From assembly GCF_030410485.1 (NCBI RefSeq), contig NZ_JAUHHC010000002.1:62001-126000 (forward strand): DNA of 64,000 nucleotides. Direction: 5' to 3'. Position numbers and translations under genes: made by a program. Shown here in pieces: positions 1 through 8,269 of this stretch (its first letter is position 1; each line of letters starts with the position of its first letter). The stretch comes from Roseateles violae (GTDB taxonomy: Bacteria > Pseudomonadota > Gammaproteobacteria > Burkholderiales > Burkholderiaceae_C). The notes under the pieces are model-generated. The model was not told where the DNA came from and made no database searches. It saw nothing but the letters and a program-made list of their open reading frames with translations.

Positions 1-15
1 CGCGCACGCATTGCC

Positions 16-1194
16 ATGGCCGACCAAGACGCACAGGATCGCAACTTACCGGCCTCAGCCAAGAAGATCGAGAGATCTCGGGCCGAGGGCCAGCTGCCGC
101 GTTCCCGCGATCTGCCGCATTTCGCGATGATGGTGGCCGGCGGCGCGATCCTGAGCGTCGGCGGCCCGGAGATCGTCGACTCGCTGCAGCAGATGCTCAG
201 CGCCGGCCTGCGCTTCGACGCGCAGCAGCTGGCGCAGAGCGGCTTCATGGGCGAGCGCCTGGCCGAGCTGACCCTGCGCTTCCTGATGGTGATGGGGCCG
301 ATCAGCGCCGTGCTGGTGGCCGTCGCTCTGGCCAGCCATCTGGCCTCGGGCGGCTGGAACTGGACGATGAAGCCGCTGGCGCCCAAGTTCTCGCACCTGA
401 ATCCGCTCACCGGCTTCGGCCGCCTGTTCAGCGGCCAGGGCCTGGGCACCGCGCTGAAGGCGGTCGCGCTGGCCCTGGTGCTGGGCGCCGTCGGCGCCAT
501 GGTGCTGAAGAACCGCATCGCCAGCTTCGTCGGCATCATGTCGGTGCCGCTGCCGGCCGCGCTGGCCTATGCCGGCCAGCAGCTGATGGGCGGCCTGATG
601 CTGCTGGCCATCGCGCTGGCCCTGTTCGCCGCCATTGACGTGCCGCTGCAGCGCCAGCTCTGGCTGCGCCGTCTGAAGATGACGCGCGAAGAGGCCAAGC
701 AGGAGATGAAGGAGGTCGAGGGCAATATCGAGGTCAAGGCCAAGATGCGCGCCAAGATGCGCGAGATGGCCAAGCGCCGCATGCTGGCCGCCGTGCCCAG
801 CGCCGACCTGGTGGTGATGAACCCGACCCACTATGCGGTCGCGCTGAAGTACGAAGAGGGCGGCATGGCCGCCCCCAAGGTGGTCGCCAAGGGTGCCGAC
901 CTCTTGGCAATGAAGATCCGCGACCTCGCCAAGGACTCCAAGGTGCCGGTGCTGCAGTCGCCGGTGCTGGCGCGTGCGCTTTATGCGCATGCCGAGCTGG
1001 ACCGCGAAATCCCGGCCGTGCTGTTTGCCGCCGTGGCGCAGGTGCTGGCCTATGTCTACCAGCTGAAGGCGGCGATGGCCGGCCGTGGCGCGATGCCCTC
1101 GCAGCCCGATCCGGTGGTGCCGCCCGAACTCGATCCGCACAACAAGCCGGGCCATGCCGAAGGGCAAGCCGCGGCCGGGGATGACCAAGAATGA
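16..1194 (+). CDS. flhB: Flagellar export apparatus protein FlhB
   Basis: Inner-membrane component of the flagellar type III export gate; it switches export from rod/hook substrates to filament substrates. The 392-residue protein is the usual length. It has a basic cytoplasmic N-terminus (KKIERSRAEGQ), about four membrane segments over residues 30-210, a charged linker, and the autocleavage motif N269-P-T-H in the C-terminal domain. An unusually long Pro/Gln-rich tail follows the conserved core. Its stop overlaps the flhA start by four bases (ATGA), so the two are translationally coupled. The window begins only 15 bases upstream, so its promoter is not visible. Confidence 0.97.
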   Translation: MADQDAQDRNLPASAKKIERSRAEGQLPRSRDLPHFAMMVAGGAILSVGGPEIVDSLQQMLSAGLRFDAQQLAQSGFMGERLAELTLRFLMVMGPISAVLVAVALASHLASGGWNWTMKPLAPKFSHLNPLTGFGRLFSGQGLGTALKAVALALVLGAVGAMVLKNRIASFVGIMSVPLPAALAYAGQQLMGGLMLLAIALALFAAIDVPLQRQLWLRRLKMTREEAKQEMKEVEGNIEVKAKMRAKMREMAKRRMLAAVPSADLVVMNPTHYAVALKYEEGGMAAPKVVAKGADLLAMKIRDLAKDSKVPVLQSPVLARALYAHAELDREIPAVLFAAVAQVLAYVYQLKAAMAGRGAMPSQPDPVVPPELDPHNKPGHAEGQAAAGDDQE

Positions 1195-3284
1195 ATGCGC
1201 TGATTGCTCGACTGCAGACCCTGCTCGGCCCGCGTGCCGGCGTCATCGGCGCCCTGGGCGCGCCGATCGCGGTGATCCTGGTGCTGTCGATGATGGTGCT
1301 GCCGCTGCCGGCCTTCGCGCTGGACCTGCTGTTCACCTTCAATATCGCGATGGCGGTGATGGTGATGATGGTCGCCGCGCACATGGTCAAGCCGCTGGAC
1401 TTCGCCGCCTTCCCGACCGTGCTGCTGCTGACGACCCTGATGCGCCTGTCGCTGAACGTCGCCTCCACCCGGGTCGTGCTGCTGCACGGCCATACCGGCG
1501 CCGGCGCGGCCGGCAAGGTGATCGAATCGTTTGGCCATTTCCTGATCGGCGGCAATTTCGCGGTCGGCCTGATCGTGTTCGCGATCCTGGTCGTCATCAA
1601 CTTCATCGTGGTCACCAAGGGTGCCGAGCGCATCGCCGAGGTCGGCGCCCGCTTCACCCTGGATGCGATGCCCGGCAAGCAGATGGCGGTCGATGCCGAC
1701 CTGAACGCCGGCCTGATCAACGAGGCCGAGGCCAAGCGCCGCCGTGCCGAACTGGGCGACGAGGCCGACTTCTTCGGCTCCATGGACGGTGCCAGCAAGT
1801 TCGTGCGTGGCGACGCGATCGCCGGCATGCTGATCCTGGCCATCAATATCGTCGGCGGCTTCATCATCGGCGTGGCCCAGCACGGCCTCTCGGCCGGCCA
1901 GGCGGCCGACAGCTACATCCTGCTGGCGGTCGGCGATGCGCTGGTCGCGCAGATCCCGGCGCTCTTGATCTCGGTCGCCGCGGCGATGGTCGTGTCGCGC
2001 GTCGGCTCCGACAAGGACATCGGCAGCCAGATCGGCAAGCAGGTCTTCGGCTCCAGCAAATCGCTGGCGATCACCGCCGGCGTGATCGGCGCGCTGGGCC
2101 TGGTCCCGGGCATGCCGCACATCGTCTTCCTGCTGATCGCCGGGGGCTTGGGCTGGCTGGCCTGGTGGCTGCGGACCAAGGAGCAGGCGGCCAAGGCGGC
2201 CGCGGCGGCGGCGCCGAGCACCCCGGCCGCGCCGGAGCCGAATGCCGAGGCCAGCTGGGACGACCTGATCCCGGTCGACACCCTGGGCCTGGAGGTCGGC
2301 TACCGCCTGATCACCCTGGTCGACAAGAGCCGCGAGGGCGATCTGCTCAGCCGGATCAAGGGCGTTCGCCGCAAGTTCGCGCAGGAAGTCGGCTTCCTGC
2401 CGCCGGCCGTGCACATCCGCGACAACCTGGAGCTGCGCCCCAGCCAGTACCGGATCTCGCTGCGCGGCGCCGTCATCGGCGAGGCCGAGGCCTTCCCGGG
2501 CATGTGGCTGGCGATCAACCCCGGTCATGCGACGCAGAAGCTGATCGGCACCCAGACCACCGATCCCGCCTTCGGCCTGCCGGCGGTGTGGATCGAGGAC
2601 CGCCAACGTGAAATGGCGCAAATGGCCGGATTTACCGTCGTTGATTGTTCGACCGTGGTGGCCACCCATCTTTCACACTTGATGCAAGTTCACGCGGCCA
2701 AGTTGTTGGGTCGCGTGGAGACCCAGGCCCTGGTGGAACACCTCACCAAGCAAGCTCCGCAACTGATCGAAGACGTGATACCCAAGATGGTCGGCATCGC
2801 TACCGTGCAACGAGTGCTCCAGCTGCTGCTGGAGGAGGGCGTGCACATCCGCGACATGCGTTCCATCGTCGAGTCGATCGCCGAGAACGCCGCCACCGTC
2901 ACCGACCCGGCCGAGCTGGCCCGCCGCATCCGCACCCATATCGCCCCGGCGATCGTGCAGCAGATCTATGGCCCGGTGAAGGAGCTGGACGTGATCGCGC
3001 TGGAGCCCGAGCTGGAGCGCCTGGTCACCCAGGCCCTGAACTCCCCGCATGGCGCCTCGCTCGATCCGGGCGTGGCCGACACGCTGGCGCGCAGCGCCGC
3101 CGAAACCTCGCAGCAGCAGGAAGACCGCGGCATCCCGGCCTGTCTGCTGGTGCCCGACCTGATCCGCGCCCCGATGGCCCGCTTGCTGCGTCGCGCGGCG
3201 CCGCGCCTGAAGGTGCTGGGTCATAGCGAGATTCCTGAAACCCATTCCATCCGGATCGGCTCGATCATCGGAGGCACTGCATGA
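1191..3284 (+). CDS. flhA: Flagellar export gate protein FlhA
   Basis: Major subunit of the flagellar export gate, forming the cytoplasmic nonameric ring that docks chaperone-substrate complexes. At 697 residues it has the family length. The N-terminal half holds about eight membrane segments and the FHIPEP-type signature (RLSLNVASTR near residue 87). An Ala/Pro-rich linker lies at about residues 335-355, followed by the large cytoplasmic domain. It starts inside the end of flhB (ATGA overlap) and ends overlapping flhF in the same way, so flhB-flhA-flhF is a tight operon. Confidence 0.98.
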   Translation: MNALIARLQTLLGPRAGVIGALGAPIAVILVLSMMVLPLPAFALDLLFTFNIAMAVMVMMVAAHMVKPLDFAAFPTVLLLTTLMRLSLNVASTRVVLLHGHTGAGAAGKVIESFGHFLIGGNFAVGLIVFAILVVINFIVVTKGAERIAEVGARFTLDAMPGKQMAVDADLNAGLINEAEAKRRRAELGDEADFFGSMDGASKFVRGDAIAGMLILAINIVGGFIIGVAQHGLSAGQAADSYILLAVGDALVAQIPALLISVAAAMVVSRVGSDKDIGSQIGKQVFGSSKSLAITAGVIGALGLVPGMPHIVFLLIAGGLGWLAWWLRTKEQAAKAAAAAAPSTPAAPEPNAEASWDDLIPVDTLGLEVGYRLITLVDKSREGDLLSRIKGVRRKFAQEVGFLPPAVHIRDNLELRPSQYRISLRGAVIGEAEAFPGMWLAINPGHATQKLIGTQTTDPAFGLPAVWIEDRQREMAQMAGFTVVDCSTVVATHLSHLMQVHAAKLLGRVETQALVEHLTKQAPQLIEDVIPKMVGIATVQRVLQLLLEEGVHIRDMRSIVESIAENAATVTDPAELARRIRTHIAPAIVQQIYGPVKELDVIALEPELERLVTQALNSPHGASLDPGVADTLARSAAETSQQQEDRGIPACLLVPDLIRAPMARLLRRAAPRLKVLGHSEIPETHSIRIGSIIGGTA

Positions 3285-4912
3285 ACGCCAAGCGCTTTAC
3301 CGCCCGTACGTCCCGCGAAGCCCTGGCCCTGGTGCGCCAGGCCTTTGGCGAGGACGCCGTCGTGCTGTCGAACAAGCGCTGCCCCGAGGGCGTCGAGGTG
3401 CTGGCGATGGCGCCGGAAGGCATGGACCAGATCGAAAGAGTCGCCGCCACCGCGCCGCGTGTCAGCGCTGCCCCGGCGCCCAGCCGCGTGCAGGCCCGTC
3501 CGGCGGCCGCCAGCTTCGCCGAGCGCGTCGCCGGCCAGCGCCAGGAGCCGGCCTTCGGTCCGGCCGCCGAGGTCGGCGACGATGTGCAGACGCTGGCAAT
3601 GAGTACCCTGTCCTTCCAGGACTATGTGCGCGAGCGCGTGCTCAAGCGGCGCCAGGCCGAGATCGATGGCCTGGCCGATCCGCTGCTGCCGCCCGCCGCC
3701 GAGCCGGCCATCGAAGCCGCCGGCGTCGGCTCGCTGGCCGCCGCCCGCCAGCAGCGCGCCCAGGCGGCGCTGCAGGCGATGCAGCCGCGCCGCGTCGCCG
3801 AGGCGCAGGCTGCCGCCCAGGCCCAGGCCCAGGCCCAGGCTCAGGCTGCCCCGGCCCGCCGCAATCCGCCGGTGCTGCGCGACGAGATCCGCATCGCCCA
3901 GCCGCTGAACGATGGCCCGAGCCTGTCCGAGCTGCCCAGCCGCGAGCGCCGCGAGCAGCTGGACATGATGAACGAGCTGCGCTCGATGAAGGGCATGATC
4001 GAGGAGCGCTTCGGCGCCCTGGCCTTCATGGAGAAGCTGCAGCGCCAGCCGGTGCAGGCCCGCCTGACCCAGAAGCTGCTCGAGATCGGTTTCTCGCCGG
4101 CCCTGGTGCGCAAGCTGGTCGAGGGTTGCCCGACCGACTTCTCCAAGCCCGGCGTGCCGGACGAAACGAGCTGGGCCGCCCATGTGCTGGCCCGCAATCT
4201 GCAGACCGACGAGGCCGCGCCGGCCCTGGAAGAGCAGGGCGGCGTGTTCGCCCTGATCGGCTCCACCGGCGTCGGCAAGACCACCACGACGGCCAAGCTG
4301 GCCGCCCATTTCGCCACCCGCTTCGGCGCCGCGAATCTGGGCCTGATCACCCTGGACGCCTACCGCGTCGGCGCGCACGAGCAGCTGCGCGCCTATGGCC
4401 GCATCCTCGGCGTGCCGGTCCACACCGCGCATGACCGCACCTCGCTGGAAGACCTGCTGGAACTGCTGTCGGCCAAGAAGATGGTGCTGATCGACACGGC
4501 CGGCATGGCCCAGCGCGACAGCCGCACCAAGGAACTGCTGGACATGCTGGCCCATCCGCGCATCCGCAAGGTGCTGGTCGTCAACGCCGCCCAGCAGGGC
4601 GAGACGATCGAGGACGTGGTCGGCGCCTGGCGCGCCAGCGAGTGCCATGGCGTCGTGCTGTCCAAGATCGACGAGGCCGTCAAGCTGGCCCCGGCGCTGG
4701 ACACCCTGATCCGCCACAAGCTGAAGGTGCTGGGCGTGGCCAATGGCCAGCGCGTGCCGGAGGACTGGCATCGCCTGTCCAGCCAGGCCCTGGTGCAGCG
4801 CGCGCTGCGCAGCCAGGCCGCCGGTGCCTGGCGCATGGACAGCGCCGACGTGAACCTGATCTTCGCCGGTGGCCCCGCGCTGAGCAGCGCTGCCGCGATG
4901 GGCGCCTTCTGA
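3281..4912 (+). CDS. flhF: Flagellar SRP-type GTPase FlhF
   Basis: SRP-family GTPase that sets the site and number of polar flagella. The N-terminal B domain (residues 1-50) is followed by a low-complexity Ala/Gln linker (about 160-190) encoded by CAGGCC hexanucleotide repeats, then the N and G domains. The P-loop GSTGVGKTTTT starts at residue 327, and DTAGM and the SKIDEA motif follow. It overlaps flhA by four bases, and the flhG-position gene follows two bases after its stop. At 543 residues it is longer than many homologues because of the linker. Presence of flhF suggests polar flagellation. Confidence 0.96.
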   Translation: MNAKRFTARTSREALALVRQAFGEDAVVLSNKRCPEGVEVLAMAPEGMDQIERVAATAPRVSAAPAPSRVQARPAAASFAERVAGQRQEPAFGPAAEVGDDVQTLAMSTLSFQDYVRERVLKRRQAEIDGLADPLLPPAAEPAIEAAGVGSLAAARQQRAQAALQAMQPRRVAEAQAAAQAQAQAQAQAAPARRNPPVLRDEIRIAQPLNDGPSLSELPSRERREQLDMMNELRSMKGMIEERFGALAFMEKLQRQPVQARLTQKLLEIGFSPALVRKLVEGCPTDFSKPGVPDETSWAAHVLARNLQTDEAAPALEEQGGVFALIGSTGVGKTTTTAKLAAHFATRFGAANLGLITLDAYRVGAHEQLRAYGRILGVPVHTAHDRTSLEDLLELLSAKKMVLIDTAGMAQRDSRTKELLDMLAHPRIRKVLVVNAAQQGETIEDVVGAWRASECHGVVLSKIDEAVKLAPALDTLIRHKLKVLGVANGQRVPEDWHRLSSQALVQRALRSQAAGAWRMDSADVNLIFAGGPALSSAAAMGAF

Positions 4913-4914
4913 GC

Positions 4915-5739
4915 ATGGCGGCCGCGACCATGCACGACGCCTTCCGCTCCAAGCTGCCGCAAGATCAGGCCGACGGCCTGCGCCGCCTGTTCGCCGGCTC
5001 GCGCGTGCGCTTCATCCCGGTCGTCTCGAACCCGCATGTGGTCGGTGCCGGCGCGCTGCTGGAAGGTCTGTGCGCCGCCTTTGCCGAGCTGGGCCTGCAT
5101 ACGCTGGTCGTCGATGCCGGCGAGCTGTCGCCCGCGCCGGCCGAGCTGGCCCAGGTCGACCTGGCCGCCTGCGTCGAGCGCCTGTCCAAGAACGTGTCCT
5201 ACCTGGCCGCCCGCGGCCTGCCGATGCGCCATATCAATGCCAATGGCTCGGCCGCCCATTTCCTCGAGGTGGTCAGCGATGCCGCGCCGCAGGCCGAGGT
5301 CGTGCTGCTGCACGCCAGCGCCGCCGAGCTGGCGCGCGTGGTCGCGCTGCGCGAGGTGCGCCCGGTGCTGCTGGCCGATACCGATCCGCAAAGCGTCACC
5401 CATGCCTACGCCGGCATGAAGTGGCTGGCGCAGCGCGCCGGCCTGATGGTCTACAGCCTGCTGATGGCCTGCAACCCGCAGCTGCGCCTGTCGGAGCGCA
5501 TCGCCCAGCAGATCAGTTCCTGCGCCGATGGCTTCCTCGGTGCGGTGCTGCGCGACTGGGCCTGCCTCGATCCCAAGACCCCGCCGAGCGCCCCGATCGC
5601 CCCCGAGATGCGCCATCTGGCGCGCGAGCTGCTGCTGGCCGCGCCTCCCGGCGCCGCGCTGGAAGCCGCCTCCGTCAATGCGACCCCGCTGCGCCCGGCG
5701 CAGCGCGTCGCCCGCCCGCAAACCGCCGCCCTCGTTTAA
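4915..5739 (+). CDS. FlhG-position MinD-like protein with degenerate P-loop
   Basis: The gene sits exactly where flhG/fleN lies in flhF-flhG-fliA operons, two bases after flhF. The 274-residue product keeps the beginning of a MinD/ParA-like fold (RFIPVVSNPHVVGAGALLEG, then LHTLVVDAGE). The canonical KGGVGKT Walker A is replaced by SNPHVVGAGA, lacking the signature lysines. No clear switch motif is visible either. FlhG is known as an ATPase that limits flagellar number and activates the FlhF GTPase; this copy probably cannot hydrolyse ATP and may act only by binding FlhF or FliA-related partners. The function is inferred mainly from position. Confidence 0.7.
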   Translation: MAAATMHDAFRSKLPQDQADGLRRLFAGSRVRFIPVVSNPHVVGAGALLEGLCAAFAELGLHTLVVDAGELSPAPAELAQVDLAACVERLSKNVSYLAARGLPMRHINANGSAAHFLEVVSDAAPQAEVVLLHASAAELARVVALREVRPVLLADTDPQSVTHAYAGMKWLAQRAGLMVYSLLMACNPQLRLSERIAQQISSCADGFLGAVLRDWACLDPKTPPSAPIAPEMRHLARELLLAAPPGAALEAASVNATPLRPAQRVARPQTAALV

Positions 5740-5763
5740 GACAAGAAGCTGCTGGAGCTGATG

Positions 5764-6477
5764 ATGTACACCGCCAAAGGTCGCCTCGATAACTCCTCGA
5801 TGATCAAGCAGTACAGCCCGCTGGTGCGGCGCCTGGCGCATCAGATGATCGCCAAGCTGCCGGCCAATGTCGAGATCGACGACCTGATCCAGGTCGGCCT
5901 GATCGGCCTGACCGATGCGCTGTCGCGCTTCGACATCGCCCAGGGCGTGCAGTTCGAGACCTTCGCGACCCAGCGCATCCGCGGCGCCATGCTGGACGAG
6001 CTGCGCGGCGGCGACTGGATGAGCCGCGGCACGCGCCGCCAGCAGCGCGAGATCGAGGCCGCCGTGCGCAAGCTCGAGCAGCAGGTCGGCCGCGCGCCGG
6101 TGGAGAGCGAGATCGCCAAGGAAATGGGCATCAGCCTGGGCGAATACCAGGAGCTGCTCGGCAAGGTGCGCGGCACCCAGCTGGTCTATCTGGAAGACAT
6201 GTCCGGCGACGAGGGCGACGAGGACTTCCTCGACCGCCATGTGGCCGACGACAGCAACAACCCGATGGCCATGCTGCAGGACCAGCGCATGCGCGAGGCC
6301 CTGGTTGCCGCGATCAAGAACCTGCCCGAGCGCGAGCAGTTCGTGATGAGCATGTACTACGAGCACGACATGAATCTCAAGGAGATCGCGGCCGTGCTGA
6401 AGGTCACGGAGTCGCGCGTCTGCCAGCTGCACAGTCAGTCGATTGCAAGGTTGCGCGTCAAACTGAGGGATTGGTAA
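5764..6477 (+). CDS. fliA: RNA polymerase sigma-28 factor FliA
   Basis: Sigma factor for late flagellar and chemotaxis genes. The 237-residue protein has sigma region 2 (EIDDLIQVGLIGL, then the core-binding and -10 recognition helix around FETFATQRIRGAMLDELR), region 3 and region 4 with a C-terminal helix-turn-helix (LKEIAAVLKVTESRVCQ). Two adjacent ATGs exist at 5761 and 5764; the GGAG at 5754-5757 is better spaced for the second. It follows the FlhG-like gene in the same operon. Its anti-sigma factor gene flgM lies 27 kb downstream in this window. Confidence 0.97.
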   Translation: MYTAKGRLDNSSMIKQYSPLVRRLAHQMIAKLPANVEIDDLIQVGLIGLTDALSRFDIAQGVQFETFATQRIRGAMLDELRGGDWMSRGTRRQQREIEAAVRKLEQQVGRAPVESEIAKEMGISLGEYQELLGKVRGTQLVYLEDMSGDEGDEDFLDRHVADDSNNPMAMLQDQRMREALVAAIKNLPEREQFVMSMYYEHDMNLKEIAAVLKVTESRVCQLHSQSIARLRVKLRDW

Positions 6478-6524
6478 GACGCGGGCGCTGCTTCGGGCTC
6501 CCGCCACCATCGGAGGTCTGCCCC

Positions 6525-7880
6525 ATGTTCGGAGCTTTCAAGAAGGGCGCCGCCGCCGAGACGGCGCCCCTTGCCATTGCCGAGCCGGGCCTCGGCAGCG
6601 AGGCCGCCGTCGAGGTGATCCGGCGCCTGTCGCGCGCGATGTCCTCGGTCGGCAAGGATGCCGCCGAGGTGCGCGGCGCGCTGGAGGACACGCAGCGCGT
6701 CGTGCTGGCCCAGGCCGAGGCGATGAGCGCTTTGGGCGCCCAGCTGCAGCAGGTGCGCCAGACCCAGGACGCGATCAGCCAGGCGACGCGGCAGAGCGGC
6801 GAGGCGGTCGAGCGTGCGCGTGGCGCGCTGGGCGGTGTCGGCGACGAGGTCGGCGGCATCGTCAGCACCCTGCGCCAGGTCTCCGATGCGGCCGGCGACA
6901 TCACCAAGATCGCATTGCAGACGCGGCTGGTCGCCTTCAATGCCTCGGTCGAGGCCAAGCGCGCCGGCGAGGCCGGCCGCGGCTTCGGCGTGGTGGCCGA
7001 TGCGGTGAAGGCGCTGGCCGGCCAGGTCGAGAGCAGTTCCAAGGCCATCGTCGGCGCGATCGCGACCTTGGACGAACGCATCGAGCGCTTCAGCCGCGAA
7101 CTGCGCAGCGAGGCCGGCGGCGGCGAGAAGAGTGCGATCCACCAGGCTTTTGCCGATGTCGAGGGCGATGTCGCCCGCATCGCCGCCTCGGCCCGGCAGA
7201 GCGGCCAGACCATGCTGACGCTGAACGAGCGCGCGGCGACGCTGGAGCAGGAGGTCCAGCATGCGATGAGCGGGCTGAAGACCGCCTTTGCCTGCAGCGA
7301 CCGCTTCCTGCGCCTGTCGGAGGAGTTGATCGAGCAGATCGCTGAGACCGGCCTGGAGGTCGAGGACACGCCCTATATCCGCGGCGCCCAGCAGGCCGCC
7401 GCCGAGATCGCCGCCCTGCTGGAGCAGGCGCTGGCCAGCGGCGCGATCGGCGAGGCCCAGCTCTTCGACGAGCAGTACCGGCCGATCGTCGACACCGACC
7501 CGGCCCAGCATCTGACCGCCTTCACCCAGCTGGCGGACCGCCTGTTCCCGCCGGTGCAGGAGCGCCTGCTGAGCCTGAGCAACAAGGTCGTGTTCTGCAT
7601 CGCCGTCGACCGCAATGGTTATGTGGCGACGCACAACAAGAGCTACTGCCATCCGCAGCGCCCGGGCGAACTGGCCTGGAACACGGCCAACAGCCGCTAC
7701 CGCCGCATCTTCAACGACCGCACCGGCCTGGCCTCGGCGCGCAACCAGCGGCCCTTCCTCTTGCAGACCTACCGCCGCGATATGGGTGGCGGCCGCTTCG
7801 TGCTGCTGAAGGAGGCCGCCGCGCCCATCGTCGTGCGTGGCCGCCACTGGGGCGGCCTGCGCCTGGCTTTCGGCTTCTGA
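6525..7880 (+). CDS. Soluble methyl-accepting chemotaxis protein with C-terminal sensor domain
   Basis: The chemoreceptor signalling hairpin is at about residues 120-170 (QTRLVAFNASVEAKRAGE, then GRGFGVVADAVKALA), flanked by long helical regions. No transmembrane segment or signal peptide is visible in the 451 residues, so the receptor should be cytoplasmic. The C-terminal third (about residues 300-451) is a globular Cache/PAS-like domain containing YRPIVDTDPAQH, NGYVATHN, RRIFNDRTG and a terminal RGRHWGGLRLAFGF. This inverts the usual sensor-then-signalling order. The ATG at 6525 follows a GGAGG and is preferred over upstream starts. Position 47 bases after fliA suggests co-transcription; the ligand is unknown. 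Confidence 0.88.
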   Translation: MFGAFKKGAAAETAPLAIAEPGLGSEAAVEVIRRLSRAMSSVGKDAAEVRGALEDTQRVVLAQAEAMSALGAQLQQVRQTQDAISQATRQSGEAVERARGALGGVGDEVGGIVSTLRQVSDAAGDITKIALQTRLVAFNASVEAKRAGEAGRGFGVVADAVKALAGQVESSSKAIVGAIATLDERIERFSRELRSEAGGGEKSAIHQAFADVEGDVARIAASARQSGQTMLTLNERAATLEQEVQHAMSGLKTAFACSDRFLRLSEELIEQIAETGLEVEDTPYIRGAQQAAAEIAALLEQALASGAIGEAQLFDEQYRPIVDTDPAQHLTAFTQLADRLFPPVQERLLSLSNKVVFCIAVDRNGYVATHNKSYCHPQRPGELAWNTANSRYRRIFNDRTGLASARNQRPFLLQTYRRDMGGGRFVLLKEAAAPIVVRGRHWGGLRLAFGF

Positions 7881-7984
7881 GCGGGCGATCTGCGTACGCG
7901 GCCGGTGCTGCCGCTGGCCTGCGCTGTTAGCATTTTGCGAGCGCCGGCGCCGCCGGCCATTCCTGCCGCAGCCTGGGCCGCCCA

Positions 7985-8248
7985 ATGACGAATGCACGCC
8001 AAATCCTGATGATTGTTCCGGCCGCGCTGGCCCTGGTGGCCTGCGCCGCGCCGCCGGCCGAGCCGAGCCCGGCTCCTGCCGGCACCCAGGCCGGCGCGCA
8101 GGAGGTCTGCGAGAAGGTCTACAAGGTCGGCGTGGCGATCCCGGTCAAGGAATGCCGCAAGGAAGCGGGCAGCGACGAAGAGCGCCGCCGCATGCAGGAC
8201 GAGTTCCGCAAGACGACCCGCCCGGGCGGCACGCCGCCGGGCGGCTGA
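7985..8248 (+). CDS. Small putative lipoprotein
   Basis: An 87-residue protein with a lipoprotein signal peptide: hydrophobic residues 7-19 and lipobox L-V-A-C with the acylated Cys at residue 20. The mature part is Pro/Ala-rich, then a charged segment with two cysteines (EVCEKVYKV and VKECRKEAG) and a C-terminus rich in Arg, Glu, Gly and Pro. I do not recognise a family. It is separated by about 100 bases from the chemoreceptor gene and ends 21 bases before the convergent GGDEF gene. It is short and could be challenged, but the lipobox and codon bias support it. Confidence 0.7.
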   Translation: MTNARQILMIVPAALALVACAAPPAEPSPAPAGTQAGAQEVCEKVYKVGVAIPVKECRKEAGSDEERRRMQDEFRKTTRPGGTPPGG

Positions 8249-8269
8249 TCGGCGGGCCGGGCCCCGCGC

